A program made the translations under genes and the position numbers. Source: Pseudobacter sp. (GTDB taxonomy: Bacteria; Bacteroidota; Bacteroidia; Chitinophagales; Chitinophagaceae). From it: a DNA stretch of 64,000 nt. A model generated the notes under the pieces. That model searched no databases and was not told the DNA's origin. It saw only the letters and a program-made list of their open reading frames with translations. The stretch is taken from the NCBI GenBank assembly GCA_017849455.1, contig JAFIGX010000015.1, positions 82,071-146,070 on the forward strand, in the 5' to 3' direction. Positions 15,792 through 25,045 of this stretch are shown one piece after another (within the stretch, counting starts at the first letter, position 1; the number at the start of each line of letters is the position of its first letter).

Positions 15792-17354
15792 TCACTCTTC
15801 AACGGCTTTCCGCTTCGAATTGCTCAGGAACTTCTGCCGGATCACGTTCTGTACCGGCACATTGCTGATCTTGCTTTCGAGCCAGGAGATGATATCGAGG
15901 TACATGAAGGCCCGCGTTTCATAACGGTTACGCTCATGCTGTTTCAGTTTGTCGAGCAGGGTTTGAAATTCGGATTTGAGCTGCCTGGGCGTAACACGGA
16001 AGGAACGGCGGAGGAAGCGGAAGATCTCTTCTTCCACCACGCTCAGGTTTTCCATTTTCGACATGAACCGGTAAACCGACTTGAACAGGTATTCCAGCAG
16101 GTCGAAATTGCCGAGCTCATAATGTGCAATGAGGTGCAGCAGTCTTGAATAACATTGCAGGTCGGTGCGCAGGTCGACCTTCCAGTTGATGATCTTATTG
16201 AGATAATCGATCGAAGTGGCATAATCACCGCTCCCGAAATAGAGGGAGGCGATCTTGTAATAGAACACCAGCACACGGTGGCGGTCGAGGTACAACCTAT
16301 ATTCCTCCAGTTTCTCTTCGATATAAGGCACCAGCTTCAACCCTTCGGTGAAAGTGCCTTCCATAAAATGCTTGTTGATCTTGGAAGTATTGAGGTACAC
16401 GAAGGTCTGGATCCTGTTGTTATCGTTGTTCTGAACGATCTTCGAGTGGGAGAACTTTTCAAATAGATGAAGGGTCTCGTTGAACTTCTGGTAATTCTGC
16501 AGATCGAAATGAGCGCTCAGCAGGTTATGCAATCCTTTGATGAAATGCGCCGTTTCCACTTCGATCATGAACTTGTCTTTCTCGAATAACTCCACCCATT
16601 TCTGCGTGTAGCGGTAATAGGAGAGCAGGTCCTGCCGGATGAAAGCATCCCAGCAGTAGGACTGATAGAGATAGAGCCGTTCATAAAAGCCTTTGGCTTC
16701 GGCGGCTCCTGGTGGAAAATGCTGATCGAAGAATTGACGAAGCGCCTTCTCATCACGGGCATTTCTCGCATGACCATTCCTGATATACCAGCTATACAAC
16801 AGGAGGGATAGATTGGAGAGCCTGCTCGTCATCACCAGTCGCGCGTTCACTTCATCCACTTCACTGGTAAGCCGCTCGGCGCGGTCCTGCATGCTTCGTG
16901 TGATATGCAATGCTTCGATCTTCTTTTCGAAGAACAATACCTGTAAAAGATAAGTGACCTGGTTATGCGCCCGTGCCACTTCTTTCATTCGATCGAGCAT
17001 TTTCAGGCTTTGGAGGTAAAGTCCTTTATTATACAGGATGCGGGCATGGTCCATCTGTTCGTGCAACTGGATATCGATATTATGCTCATCCTTGATCAAC
17101 CGAAGGCTCGACAGTATCTGCCGGTAGAGGCTGGCCTTGATGTTCGACAACTGCTGCTTTTTGATCCCTTTGTTCTTTTTCAGGAGTTGAGCCTCATCAT
17201 ATTCTTCCATCTTGTCGAGCGCATCGAACAATTGCACGATCTTCAGTTCTTCACTGGATGAATTACGTTGTACATAGAGCTTGAAATTCCTCTTTTCCGA
17301 CTTCTCCAGTGAGTGGATCAATTGAAACAACGCGTCTGTTGATCTATTGGGCAT
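15792..17354 (-). CDS. alpha-helical (TPR-like) protein of unknown function
   Basis: The 520-residue, almost wholly helical protein has no signal peptide or membrane segment, so it is probably cytoplasmic. The N-terminus (MPNRSTDALFQLIHSLEKSE) and segments such as HARILYNKGLYLQSLKMLD and SLYFGSGDYATSIDYLNKI look like TPR-type helical pairs. Proteins of this kind are widespread but uncharacterised in Bacteroidota. It converges on moeZ and is divergent from leuA. A role cannot be assigned. Confidence 0.8.
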   Translation of the reverse strand: MPNRSTDALFQLIHSLEKSEKRNFKLYVQRNSSSEELKIVQLFDALDKMEEYDEAQLLKKNKGIKKQQLSNIKASLYRQILSSLRLIKDEHNIDIQLHEQMDHARILYNKGLYLQSLKMLDRMKEVARAHNQVTYLLQVLFFEKKIEALHITRSMQDRAERLTSEVDEVNARLVMTSRLSNLSLLLYSWYIRNGHARNARDEKALRQFFDQHFPPGAAEAKGFYERLYLYQSYCWDAFIRQDLLSYYRYTQKWVELFEKDKFMIEVETAHFIKGLHNLLSAHFDLQNYQKFNETLHLFEKFSHSKIVQNNDNNRIQTFVYLNTSKINKHFMEGTFTEGLKLVPYIEEKLEEYRLYLDRHRVLVFYYKIASLYFGSGDYATSIDYLNKIINWKVDLRTDLQCYSRLLHLIAHYELGNFDLLEYLFKSVYRFMSKMENLSVVEEEIFRFLRRSFRVTPRQLKSEFQTLLDKLKQHERNRYETRAFMYLDIISWLESKISNVPVQNVIRQKFLSNSKRKAVEE

Positions 17355-17578
17355 CGTATTTCTTAATCGTTAAAGTGCTTGATATACATGGTGTTATAGT
17401 ATGTTCGCTTACCCTAAGCAGCGTAAATTAGGTACAAATTTGATTTCTTTCACCAAATAAATGGGAATACTTTCGAAGTAGCAGGTTGTTTTGTTCGTTT
17501 TTATAGCAAGCAACACAAAAATAAAGCAGCCTGCTCTTTAAATATCTTATATCTTACCAAAACCCATCTTTTGTCAGT

Positions 17579-18748
17579 ATGCCAGATAATAAGGTTTACA
17601 TATTCGATACAACGTTGCGCGATGGCGAACAGGTGCCGGGATGCAAACTGAATACCAAGGAAAAGATCGAGATAGCATTGGCATTGGAAGAATTGGGTGT
17701 AGACATCATAGAAGCCGGCTTCCCGATCTCTTCGCCGGGAGATTTCCAGAGTGTGGACGAGATCGCCAAAGTGATCAAAAATGCAGTGGTCTGCGGTCTG
17801 AGCCGTGCCGTGCAGAAAGATATCGAAGTAGCGGCAGAAGCTCTCAGGAATGCAAAAAGGTCCCGTATCCATACCGGTATCGGCACTTCCGATTTCCATA
17901 TCAAAGGCAAATTCAATTCCAATCGTGAAGAGATCCTGCAACGCGCCATCCAGTGCGTGAAATGGGCCAGGAACCTCACCGCCGATGTGGAATTCTATGC
18001 TGAAGATGCAGGCCGTACCGACAACGAATACCTCGCAAGGGTAATAGAAGCAGTGATAGCAGCAGGCGCCACCACGGTGAATATCCCCGATACTACCGGC
18101 TACTGCCTGCCTTACCAATATGGAGAAAAGATAGCGTACCTCATGAACAAGGTACCCAATATAGATAAGGCGGTGATCTCCTGCCATTGTCATAACGACC
18201 TCGGACTGGCGACAGCCAATTCCATTGCCGGTGTGATGAATGGCGCCCGCCAGGTAGAGTGCACGATCAATGGACTGGGCGAAAGAGCAGGGAATACATC
18301 CCTGGAAGAAGTGGTCATGATCATCAAGCAGCACCATGCGCTCGGGTATTACACCAATATCAAAGCACAGCAGTTGAACCCTCTGAGCAGACTGGTATCC
18401 GATACCATGCGGATGCCGGTACAACCGAATAAAGCTATCGTAGGCAGCAATGCTTTCTCGCATTCTTCCGGTATTCACCAGGATGGATTCCTGAAAGATG
18501 CACTGACCTATGAGATCATCAATCCGGATGAGGTGGGAGCGGACGGCAGTAAGATCATTCTCACTGCCCGCAGCGGCCGCAGCGCGCTGGCACACCGTTT
18601 CCATAAGCTCGGTTTCCAGTACAATCGCAATGATATTGACGTATTGTACGAACAATTCCTCAAAGTGGCCGACCGTAAAAAAGAGGTGGCAGATGAGGAT
18701 TTGAAGGCACTGGCCGGTGAATACCAGGTCACTGCCATAGTAGCCTGA
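17579..18748 (+). CDS. leuA: 2-isopropylmalate synthase, short form without regulatory domain
   Basis: First committed step of leucine synthesis: acetyl-CoA plus 2-ketoisovalerate to 2-isopropylmalate. The 389-residue HMGL-like TIM barrel has the [13 protein letters not shown] motif (9-21), the metal-binding SCHCHNDLG and [11 protein letters not shown]. It ends soon after the catalytic subdomain ([15 protein letters not shown] end) and lacks the C-terminal allosteric domain of about 120 residues that binds leucine in the roughly 510-residue enzymes. The family also includes citramalate synthases, but the leuC, leuD, leuB neighbours favour LeuA. A hairpin with a T-run follows before leuC. Confidence 0.92.
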   Translation: MPDNKVYIFDTTLRDGEQVPGCKLNTKEKIEIALALEELGVDIIEAGFPISSPGDFQSVDEIAKVIKNAVVCGLSRAVQKDIEVAAEALRNAKRSRIHTGIGTSDFHIKGKFNSNREEILQRAIQCVKWARNLTADVEFYAEDAGRTDNEYLARVIEAVIAAGATTVNIPDTTGYCLPYQYGEKIAYLMNKVPNIDKAVISCHCHNDLGLATANSIAGVMNGARQVECTINGLGERAGNTSLEEVVMIIKQHHALGYYTNIKAQQLNPLSRLVSDTMRMPVQPNKAIVGSNAFSHSSGIHQDGFLKDALTYEIINPDEVGADGSKIILTARSGRSALAHRFHKLGFQYNRNDIDVLYEQFLKVADRKKEVADEDLKALAGEYQVTAIVA

Positions 18749-18787
18749 GAGCAGTATTTTCTCATAATCATGTAGTTTTTGTTTACC

Positions 18788-18814
18788 GCGTGGCGCTTCT
18801 GCGCCACGCTTTTT
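18788..18814 (+). terminator. intrinsic-terminator-like hairpin between leuA and leuC
   Basis: A perfect 9-bp GC-rich stem GCGTGGCGC (18788-18796) / GCGCCACGC (18801-18809) with loop TTCT is followed by five T. It lies inside the leu gene run, 17 bp before the leuC ATG, so it could cause partial termination, protect mRNA ends or set a leuA:leuC ratio. No leucine-rich leader ORF was found in front of it. Confidence 0.65.
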
Positions 18815-18830
18815 CTCACAAAAGGAAGAA

Positions 18831-20228
18831 ATGGGTAAAACATTATTTGAAAAGATCTGGGACAAGCACGTCGTGAAACAAATTGACGGCGGCCCCTCCG
18901 TATTGTATATCGACAAGCATTTTATTCACGAAGTGACCAGCCCGCAAGCCTTCCAGGGGCTGGAGAAAAGGGGGCTCAAAGTATTCCGCCCGCAACAGAT
19001 CGTGGCAACGGCCGATCACAACGTACCTACACTTCAGCAACATTTACCGATCAGGGACGAACTGGGCCGACTGCAGGTGCAGCAGCTCATTGCCAACTGC
19101 AAAAAACACGATGTGGAATTATATGGCCTCGGCCATCCCTTCCAGGGTATCGTGCATGTGATAGGCCCTGAACTGGGCATTACGCAGCCGGGCATGACGA
19201 TCGTATGCGGCGATAGCCACACTTCCACCCATGGCGCCTTCGGCGCCATTGCCTTCGGCATCGGTACTTCCGAAGTGGAAATGGTAATGGCCACGCAGTG
19301 TATGCTGCAGAGCAAGCCGAAGCTGATGCGCATCAATATAGAAGGTGAATTGAACAAAGGAGTGGTGTCGAAAGACATCATTTTGTTTATTATATCGAAA
19401 ATATCCGCCAGCGGCGCTACCGGGTATTTCGTGGAATATGCAGGCTCCGCCATCCGCAGCCTGAGCATGGAAGCAAGGATGACCATCTGCAATATGAGCA
19501 TCGAGATGGGCGCCCGTGGCGGTATGATCGCTCCGGACGAAACTACTTTCGATTATATGAAAGGCAGGTTGTTCGCTCCCGGCGCCGCACAGTGGGACAG
19601 GAAACTGGCCGCCTGGAAAGAATTGTATTCCGATGCCGATGCCGTATTCGATAAAGAGATACAGATCGACGCAGCAGCCATAGAACCGATGATCACCTAC
19701 GGCACCAACCCTGGGATGGGCATGGGCGTTACTGGCCATATCCCCGCAGAGAGCGAGATCGATGAAAAGGAAAAACCCTCTTTCCTGAAATCGCTCAATT
19801 ATATGGGATTGAAGCCAGGCGCGGAGATCAAAGGCAAGAAGGTGGACTATGTGTTCATCGGCAGTTGCACCAATAGCCGTATCGAAGACCTCCGCATGGT
19901 GGCCTCCTTCGTGAAAGGAAAGAAAAAGGCCGATGATGTGGAAGTATGGGTGGTGCCCGGTAGCAAGCAGGTGGAAAAACAGGCCATCGCAGAAGGTATC
20001 GATAAAATATTTGAAGAGGCCGGCTTCCAGTTACGGCAGCCGGGTTGTTCTGCCTGTCTGGGTATGAATGAAGACAAAATACCGGCGGGCAAATACTGTA
20101 TCTCTACTTCCAACCGGAATTTCGAAGGCCGCCAGGGACCCAATGCGAGAACATTTCTTGCCAGCCCGCTCACGGCCGCCGCAGCAGCGATTACCGGGGA
20201 AGTGGCCGATGTGAGGGAATTCCTGTAA
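18831..20228 (+). CDS. leuC: 3-isopropylmalate dehydratase large subunit
   Basis: Aconitase-family [4Fe-4S] enzyme subunit that, with LeuD, isomerises 2- to 3-isopropylmalate. The 465-residue length matches the family. Cluster ligands are visible in [14 protein letters not shown] and in [18 protein letters not shown]-terminal [12 protein letters not shown] and [14 protein letters not shown] are classic LeuC motifs. It is followed after 22 bp by leuD. Confidence 0.96.
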   Translation: MGKTLFEKIWDKHVVKQIDGGPSVLYIDKHFIHEVTSPQAFQGLEKRGLKVFRPQQIVATADHNVPTLQQHLPIRDELGRLQVQQLIANCKKHDVELYGLGHPFQGIVHVIGPELGITQPGMTIVCGDSHTSTHGAFGAIAFGIGTSEVEMVMATQCMLQSKPKLMRINIEGELNKGVVSKDIILFIISKISASGATGYFVEYAGSAIRSLSMEARMTICNMSIEMGARGGMIAPDETTFDYMKGRLFAPGAAQWDRKLAAWKELYSDADAVFDKEIQIDAAAIEPMITYGTNPGMGMGVTGHIPAESEIDEKEKPSFLKSLNYMGLKPGAEIKGKKVDYVFIGSCTNSRIEDLRMVASFVKGKKKADDVEVWVVPGSKQVEKQAIAEGIDKIFEEAGFQLRQPGCSACLGMNEDKIPAGKYCISTSNRNFEGRQGPNARTFLASPLTAAAAAITGEVADVREFL

Positions 20229-20250
20229 TGAACCAGAAAAAAAATAATTC

Positions 20251-20850
20251 GTGAGTAAGAGCATCAATATAGTAACAAGCACGGCAGTGCCGCTCGATAT
20301 CGAGAATGTAGACACCGACCAGATCATTCCGGCCCGCTTCCTGAAAGCCACCAGCCGGGAAGGGTTCGGGAAGAACCTGTTCCGCGACTGGCGTTATTTA
20401 AATGATGATGAACAACAGCCCCGGAGGGAGTTTGTACTGAACGATCCAACTTACAAAGGGAAAATTTTAGTGGCCGCCAAGAATTTCGGTTGTGGATCAT
20501 CGAGAGAGCATGCTGCCTGGGCCATCAAGGATGCCGGCTTCGATGTAGTGGTGAGCAGTTTCTTTGCCGATATCTTCAAGAACAATGCCCTGAATAATTT
20601 CCTGCTGCCTGTACAGGTGAGTGAAGACTTCCTGCAAAAGATCTTTGCGGCCATAGAAAAGGACCCGGCTGTTGAACTCAAGGTGAGCATCGAAGATCAG
20701 ACCATCACCATCAGCAGTACTGGTGAACAATCCGGATTCGATATTAATAACTATAAAAAAACATGCCTGCTGAATGGGTATGATGATATCGACTACCTGC
20801 TCAGCATTCGCAACGAGATCGAAACTTTTGAAGCTACTTTTACCCGATAG
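20251..20850 (+). CDS. leuD: 3-isopropylmalate dehydratase small subunit
   Basis: Swivelling-domain partner of LeuC, 199 residues. Typical motifs are [27 protein letters not shown] and a C-terminal region around [12 protein letters not shown]. The start is GTG at 20251 ([12 protein letters not shown]): no ATG in frame fits the conserved N-terminus, and the leuC stop lies 22 bp before. A 90-bp gap separates it from leuB. Confidence 0.95.
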   Translation: MSKSINIVTSTAVPLDIENVDTDQIIPARFLKATSREGFGKNLFRDWRYLNDDEQQPRREFVLNDPTYKGKILVAAKNFGCGSSREHAAWAIKDAGFDVVVSSFFADIFKNNALNNFLLPVQVSEDFLQKIFAAIEKDPAVELKVSIEDQTITISSTGEQSGFDINNYKKTCLLNGYDDIDYLLSIRNEIETFEATFTR

Positions 20851-20940
20851 AGCTTTACCGCCTTTGCCAAATGGCTACAGCGGTCGAAGAGCGAAGCCGG
20901 GTCGATCCTGAATGATCCAATCCTTGAACCCGAAAACTAC

Positions 20941-22065
20941 ATGAAGATCATGGAAAAAAATATCGTTGTAATAGAAGGCGATGGCATAGGCCCTGAAGTC
21001 ACCCGCCAGTCAGTCAAAGTACTGAACGCAATTGCCGATCAATTCGGCCATACATTTCATTATAAGCATTGCCTCATGGGGGCCGATGCGATCGATAAAA
21101 CAGGGAACCCGCTACCCGATGAAACGATCGAAGCCTGCCTGAACAGCGACGCCATCCTTTTCGGCGCCATCGGCCATCCGAAATATGATAATGACCCCAC
21201 CGCCAAAGTAAGGCCCGAACAGGGATTACTGAAACTGAGGAAATCGTTGCAACTGTTCGCCAATATCAGGCCCGTTACCACGTATCCTTCACTGGCGCAT
21301 CTCTCTCCGCTCAAAACAAAAAATATTGAAGGTGTTGATTTCATCATCTTCCGTGAGCTCACCGGGGGCATCTATTTCGGCAAGAAAGAGGTGAACGAAG
21401 AAAAGACACAGGCATCTGACGATTGCGTGTACACCCGCGAAGAGATCGAAAGGGTAACGCATCTCGCTTTCCAGTATGCACAACAAAGAAGAAAGAAACT
21501 GACCCTGGTAGATAAGGCCAATGTGCTGGAAACTTCGCGTTTGTGGCGCAAAGTGGTGCAGGACATTGCCCCGCAGTATGCGGAAGTGACTGTCGATTTC
21601 CTGTTCGTGGACAATGCCGCCATGCAGATCATCCTGAACCCGAAACAGTTCGATGTGGTCCTCACAGAGAATATGTTCGGTGATATCATCAGCGATGAAG
21701 CCAGTGTGATTACCGGTTCCCTGGGATTGCTGCCTTCCGCTTCCATCGGTAAAGGCGCGGCCCTGTTCGAGCCTATCCACGGCTCTTACCCGCAGGCTGC
21801 CGGTAAAGATATTGCCAACCCGCTGGGCTCCATCCTGTCGGCAGCTATGCTGCTCGATCACCTGGCACTGGCCAGGGAAGCGGCACTGGTGCGGGAGGCA
21901 GTGGAATGGACCCTGCTCAACGGATTCGTGACCAAGGACATCGACCCGATCAATTTCTATTTCACCAGCACGATCGGGGAACTGATCAGTGAATATGTAG
22001 CCAATCGCATACCGGGTGGGATCAACAAAGCCAATATCGAGTTGAGAAAATCGACCATTATTTAA
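20941..22065 (+). CDS. leuB: 3-isopropylmalate dehydrogenase
   Basis: NAD-dependent oxidative decarboxylase that yields 2-ketoisocaproate. The 374-residue protein has the isocitrate/isopropylmalate dehydrogenase signatures VIEGDGIGPEV, FRELTGGIYFG and the C-terminal LFEPIHGSYPQAAGKDIANP. A second start at 20950 (MEKNIVV) is equally possible. It is the last gene before the Ile/Val attenuator at 22119-22309, so the leu genes should not be controlled by that attenuator unless read-through runs from leuB into it. Confidence 0.95.
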   Translation: MKIMEKNIVVIEGDGIGPEVTRQSVKVLNAIADQFGHTFHYKHCLMGADAIDKTGNPLPDETIEACLNSDAILFGAIGHPKYDNDPTAKVRPEQGLLKLRKSLQLFANIRPVTTYPSLAHLSPLKTKNIEGVDFIIFRELTGGIYFGKKEVNEEKTQASDDCVYTREEIERVTHLAFQYAQQRRKKLTLVDKANVLETSRLWRKVVQDIAPQYAEVTVDFLFVDNAAMQIILNPKQFDVVLTENMFGDIISDEASVITGSLGLLPSASIGKGAALFEPIHGSYPQAAGKDIANPLGSILSAAMLLDHLALAREAALVREAVEWTLLNGFVTKDIDPINFYFTSTIGELISEYVANRIPGGINKANIELRKSTII

Positions 22066-22118
22066 GATATTTTTTCAGAAAGTTGCTTGCTACAGTTCTT
22101 TTTTTAAAACGGCGGGTG

Positions 22119-22126
22119 TATATTCG
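22119..22126 (+). promoter_or_regulatory. -7-like promoter element of the ilv operon leader
   Basis: TATATTCG differs from TAnnTTTG at one position and lies 18 bp before the leader ATG at 22145. TTG triplets at 22083 and 22087 are too far upstream for a standard -33 element. Confidence 0.4.
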
Positions 22127-22144
22127 CAGTACACATCAGTCTTT

Positions 22145-22246
22145 ATGCTGAAAAGCGGAATCAAAAATATCGTCACTGTGGTAACTACAATTATAATTGT
22201 GGTGGTGGTGATTATTATTCCTGCTTCGCATGGAGGTGGTGTTTAG
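22145..22246 (+). CDS. Ile/Val-rich leader peptide (33 aa) of the ilv operon
   Basis: The ORF reads MLKSGIKNIVTVVTT, then IIIVVVVIII, then PASHGGGV and TAG. It contains eight Ile, eight Val and three Thr codons but only one Leu; the run of ten Ile/Val codons spans 22190-22219. It sits directly in front of a strong terminator and the genes for Ile and Val synthesis (ilvE to ilvA). This is the layout of a leader peptide sensing charged Ile- and Val-tRNA, comparable in logic to the enterobacterial ilv leaders. Confidence 0.85.
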   Translation: MLKSGIKNIVTVVTTIIIVVVVIIIPASHGGGV

Positions 22247-22309
22247 CGAATATCTGAATAGCTCAAAATACTAAGCGACCCGCCTCCAGAGAGGCGGGTC
22301 GCTTTTTTT
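22231..22309 (+). terminator. ilv attenuator: antiterminator segment plus terminator
   Basis: The terminator is a perfect 14-bp stem AAGCGACCCGCCTC (22273-22286) / GAGGCGGGTCGCTT (22291-22304), loop CAGA, with seven T. Segment TGGAGGTGG (22231-22239), in the last codons of the leader ORF, can pair over 9 bp (one G-U) with CCGCCTCCA (22280-22288) and so dissolve the terminator. Ribosomes stalled at the Ile/Val run leave that segment free. Ribosomes reaching the TAG at 22244 cover it and allow termination. Confidence 0.8.
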
Positions 22310-22391
22310 GTCTGAACCGGGATTTATGGGATGAATGGGATGGGTGGGATAGACGTTTGAGCTGATACATCCGAAAATCAAATGCTGAAGT

Positions 22392-23300
22392 ATGGCAACT
22401 TATTATGATCAGAACACAGTGCTCTTTTTAGATGGAGCTTATGTAAAGGCCGCTGAGGCTAAAGTGGACCTGTACGGTCAAACCCTGCATTATGGTTATG
22501 GCGTGTTCGAAGGGATACGTTCCTACCGCACAGCCGACGGGGAAACGAAGATCTTCAAGGCAGTGGAACATTATGAACGGCTGCGGAGATCTGCGGAAGC
22601 ACTGAACCTTCCCTATCCATATTCAACCGAAAAACTGATAGACGCCACTTACCAGGTGCTGGCTTACAATAACCTGCAGGACGCCTATATCCGCCCACTG
22701 GTCTATGCGCCGGCCAATATGAGCTTTAATAAGAACACGGCATCGCATATCATGATCGCCGTATGGGAAATGGGACTTTTCCTGGGCGATAAACTGCTCC
22801 GTGTAATGACATCACCCTTTCAACGACCCAATCCCCACGGATTCAAGATCGAAGCAAAAGCTACCGGTCACTATGTGAACTCCATCCTGGCCAGCCAGGA
22901 TGCCAAAGCCAAAGGTTACGATGAAGCATTGCTCACGGATATGAACGGATATGTAGCCGAAGGCCCTGGCGCCAATATGTTTTTCGAAAAGAACGGCAGG
23001 CTCTATACGCCACCGTTAGGAAATATTTTACCAGGTATCACCCGCGCCACAGTACTGGAATTATGCGGTGAAATGAATATACCGGTGGAAGAAAAACACA
23101 TAAGGCCCGATGAGCTCAAACAGGCTGACGCAGCTTTCTTCTGCGGAACCGCCGCCGAGATCGTTGGATGGGAATCGCTGGATGATACCCGCTTCCCGCT
23201 GCGCTGGGAAGATACGCTCGGCAGGCAATTGCAGGTGGCCTATAAACAAAAAGTAACGGAAGCAACTAGAACGGAAGCAGATATGCTGGCAGCCGGTTAA
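22392..23300 (+). CDS. ilvE: branched-chain amino acid aminotransferase
   Basis: Final transamination of Ile, Val and Leu synthesis. The 302-residue class IV PLP aminotransferase carries the Schiff-base Lys156 in [12 protein letters not shown], the early motif [15 protein letters not shown] and the phosphate-binding [19 protein letters not shown]. It is the first gene after the Ile/Val attenuator and is followed by ilvD after 32 bp. Confidence 0.94.
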   Translation: MATYYDQNTVLFLDGAYVKAAEAKVDLYGQTLHYGYGVFEGIRSYRTADGETKIFKAVEHYERLRRSAEALNLPYPYSTEKLIDATYQVLAYNNLQDAYIRPLVYAPANMSFNKNTASHIMIAVWEMGLFLGDKLLRVMTSPFQRPNPHGFKIEAKATGHYVNSILASQDAKAKGYDEALLTDMNGYVAEGPGANMFFEKNGRLYTPPLGNILPGITRATVLELCGEMNIPVEEKHIRPDELKQADAAFFCGTAAEIVGWESLDDTRFPLRWEDTLGRQLQVAYKQKVTEATRTEADMLAAG

Positions 23301-23332
23301 AGCAAGTAATCAATGGCATTAATATAAAAACA

Positions 23333-25015
23333 ATGGGAGCACTGAACAAATATTCAAAGACGATCACGCAGGATGTAACACAACCTGCTGCACAGGCAAT
23401 GCTCTATGGCATCGGCTTAACGGAAGAAGATCTTAAAAAAGCACAGGTAGGCGTGGCGAGCATGGGCTACGACGGGAATACCTGCAATATGCACCTCAAT
23501 GATCTCGCAAAGATCGTGAAACAAGGAGTGTGGGACAATGAACTGGTTGGACTTATCTTCAATACCATCGGTGTGAGCGATGGCATCAGCAACGGAACGG
23601 ACGGTATGCGCTATTCGCTCGTGAGCCGCGATATCATTGCCGATTCCATCGAGGCCGTTTGCGGCGCTCAATATTATGATGCATTGATAGCTATCCCCGG
23701 CTGTGATAAGAATATGCCCGGCTCCATGATAGCGATGGGCCGGCTGAACAGGCCAGCCATCATGGTCTACGGCGGAACTATCGCCCCGGGCCATTATAAG
23801 GGACAGGACCTGAATATCGTGTCGGCATTCGAAGCCCTTGGTCAGAAACTGGCCGGTCAACTCAACGATACGGATTATAAAGGGATCATCCAACATTCCT
23901 GTCCGGGTGCAGGCGCTTGCGGAGGCATGTACACCGCCAATACCATGGCCTCTGCAATCGAAGCATTGGGTATGAGCCTTCCTTATTCCTCTTCCAACCC
24001 GGCACTCAGCGAAGAAAAAAAACAGGAATGCCTCGAAGCAGGCAGGGCCATCCGTCTGCTCATGGAAAAAGATATCAAGCCCAGCGATATCATAACACGC
24101 AAGGCATTCGACAATGCCATCACCGTGATCATGGTACTCGGTGGCAGCACCAACGCCGTTCTCCACCTCATCGCTATGGCGAAGAGCGTGGGCGTACCAC
24201 TCACGCAGGATGATTTCCAGGCCATTTCCGACAAAGTGCCGGTACTGGCGGATTTCAAGCCCAGTGGCAAATACCTGATGCAGGACCTGCACCACCATGG
24301 TGGCGTACCTGCCGTGATGAAATACCTGCTGCAAAAAGGACTGCTGCATGGCGATTGTCTAACGGTAACCGGGAAAACGCTGGCAGAAAATCTCGCTTCA
24401 GTACCAGACCTGAGCTTCGAAACGCAAAAGATCATCGTGCCATTGGAAGCCCCGATAAAAGCAACAGGGCATTTGCAAATATTGTATGGTAATCTCGCTG
24501 AAGGTGGCAGCGTGGCCAAGATCAGCGGAAAAGAAGGAGAAAAATTCGAAGGGCCTGCCCGCGTATTCGATGGGGAGTTCGAACTGATCAACGGCATCAA
24601 CTCCGGAAAAATAAAACCCGGCGATGTGGTGGTGATCCGGCATGTAGGCCCCAGGGGTGCGCCCGGTATGCCGGAGATGCTGAAACCCACGTCCGCCATC
24701 ATCGGCGCCGGTCTGGGCAAGTCGGTTGCCCTGATCACCGATGGCCGGTTCAGTGGTGGCACACATGGTTTCGTGGTAGGGCATATCACGCCGGAAGCGT
24801 ATGAAGGTGGTCTCATCGCATTGGTGGAAGACAATGATGTGATCGAACTGGACGCTTCAAAAAATACGATCACGCTCAAAGTATCCGGGGATGTGATCGC
24901 CAAAAGAAGAGCAGCCTGGAAACAGCCGGCCCTCAAAGCTACCAAAGGCGTGCTCCTCAAATATGCGAAGAGTGTGAAGAACGCCGCAGAAGGCTGCGTT
25001 ACCGATGAAAACTAA
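23333..25015 (+). CDS. ilvD: dihydroxy-acid dehydratase
   Basis: Iron-sulfur enzyme converting dihydroxy acids to the keto acids of Val and Ile. The 560-residue protein carries conserved Cys motifs [25 protein letters not shown] and [16 protein letters not shown], and the C-terminal [19 protein letters not shown]. Length and order fit the ilvE-ilvD-ilvB-ilvN series. The gap to ilvB is 30 bp. Confidence 0.96.
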   Translation: MGALNKYSKTITQDVTQPAAQAMLYGIGLTEEDLKKAQVGVASMGYDGNTCNMHLNDLAKIVKQGVWDNELVGLIFNTIGVSDGISNGTDGMRYSLVSRDIIADSIEAVCGAQYYDALIAIPGCDKNMPGSMIAMGRLNRPAIMVYGGTIAPGHYKGQDLNIVSAFEALGQKLAGQLNDTDYKGIIQHSCPGAGACGGMYTANTMASAIEALGMSLPYSSSNPALSEEKKQECLEAGRAIRLLMEKDIKPSDIITRKAFDNAITVIMVLGGSTNAVLHLIAMAKSVGVPLTQDDFQAISDKVPVLADFKPSGKYLMQDLHHHGGVPAVMKYLLQKGLLHGDCLTVTGKTLAENLASVPDLSFETQKIIVPLEAPIKATGHLQILYGNLAEGGSVAKISGKEGEKFEGPARVFDGEFELINGINSGKIKPGDVVVIRHVGPRGAPGMPEMLKPTSAIIGAGLGKSVALITDGRFSGGTHGFVVGHITPEAYEGGLIALVEDNDVIELDASKNTITLKVSGDVIAKRRAAWKQPALKATKGVLLKYAKSVKNAAEGCVTDEN

Positions 25016-25045
25016 CAACAAGATTGAACATTAAAAAAAGATAGT

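Noticed and set aside
17355..17578. Leucine leader peptide before leuA
   Set aside because: Short ORFs in this spacer (for example at 17461) have no leucine run and no terminator follows before leuA.
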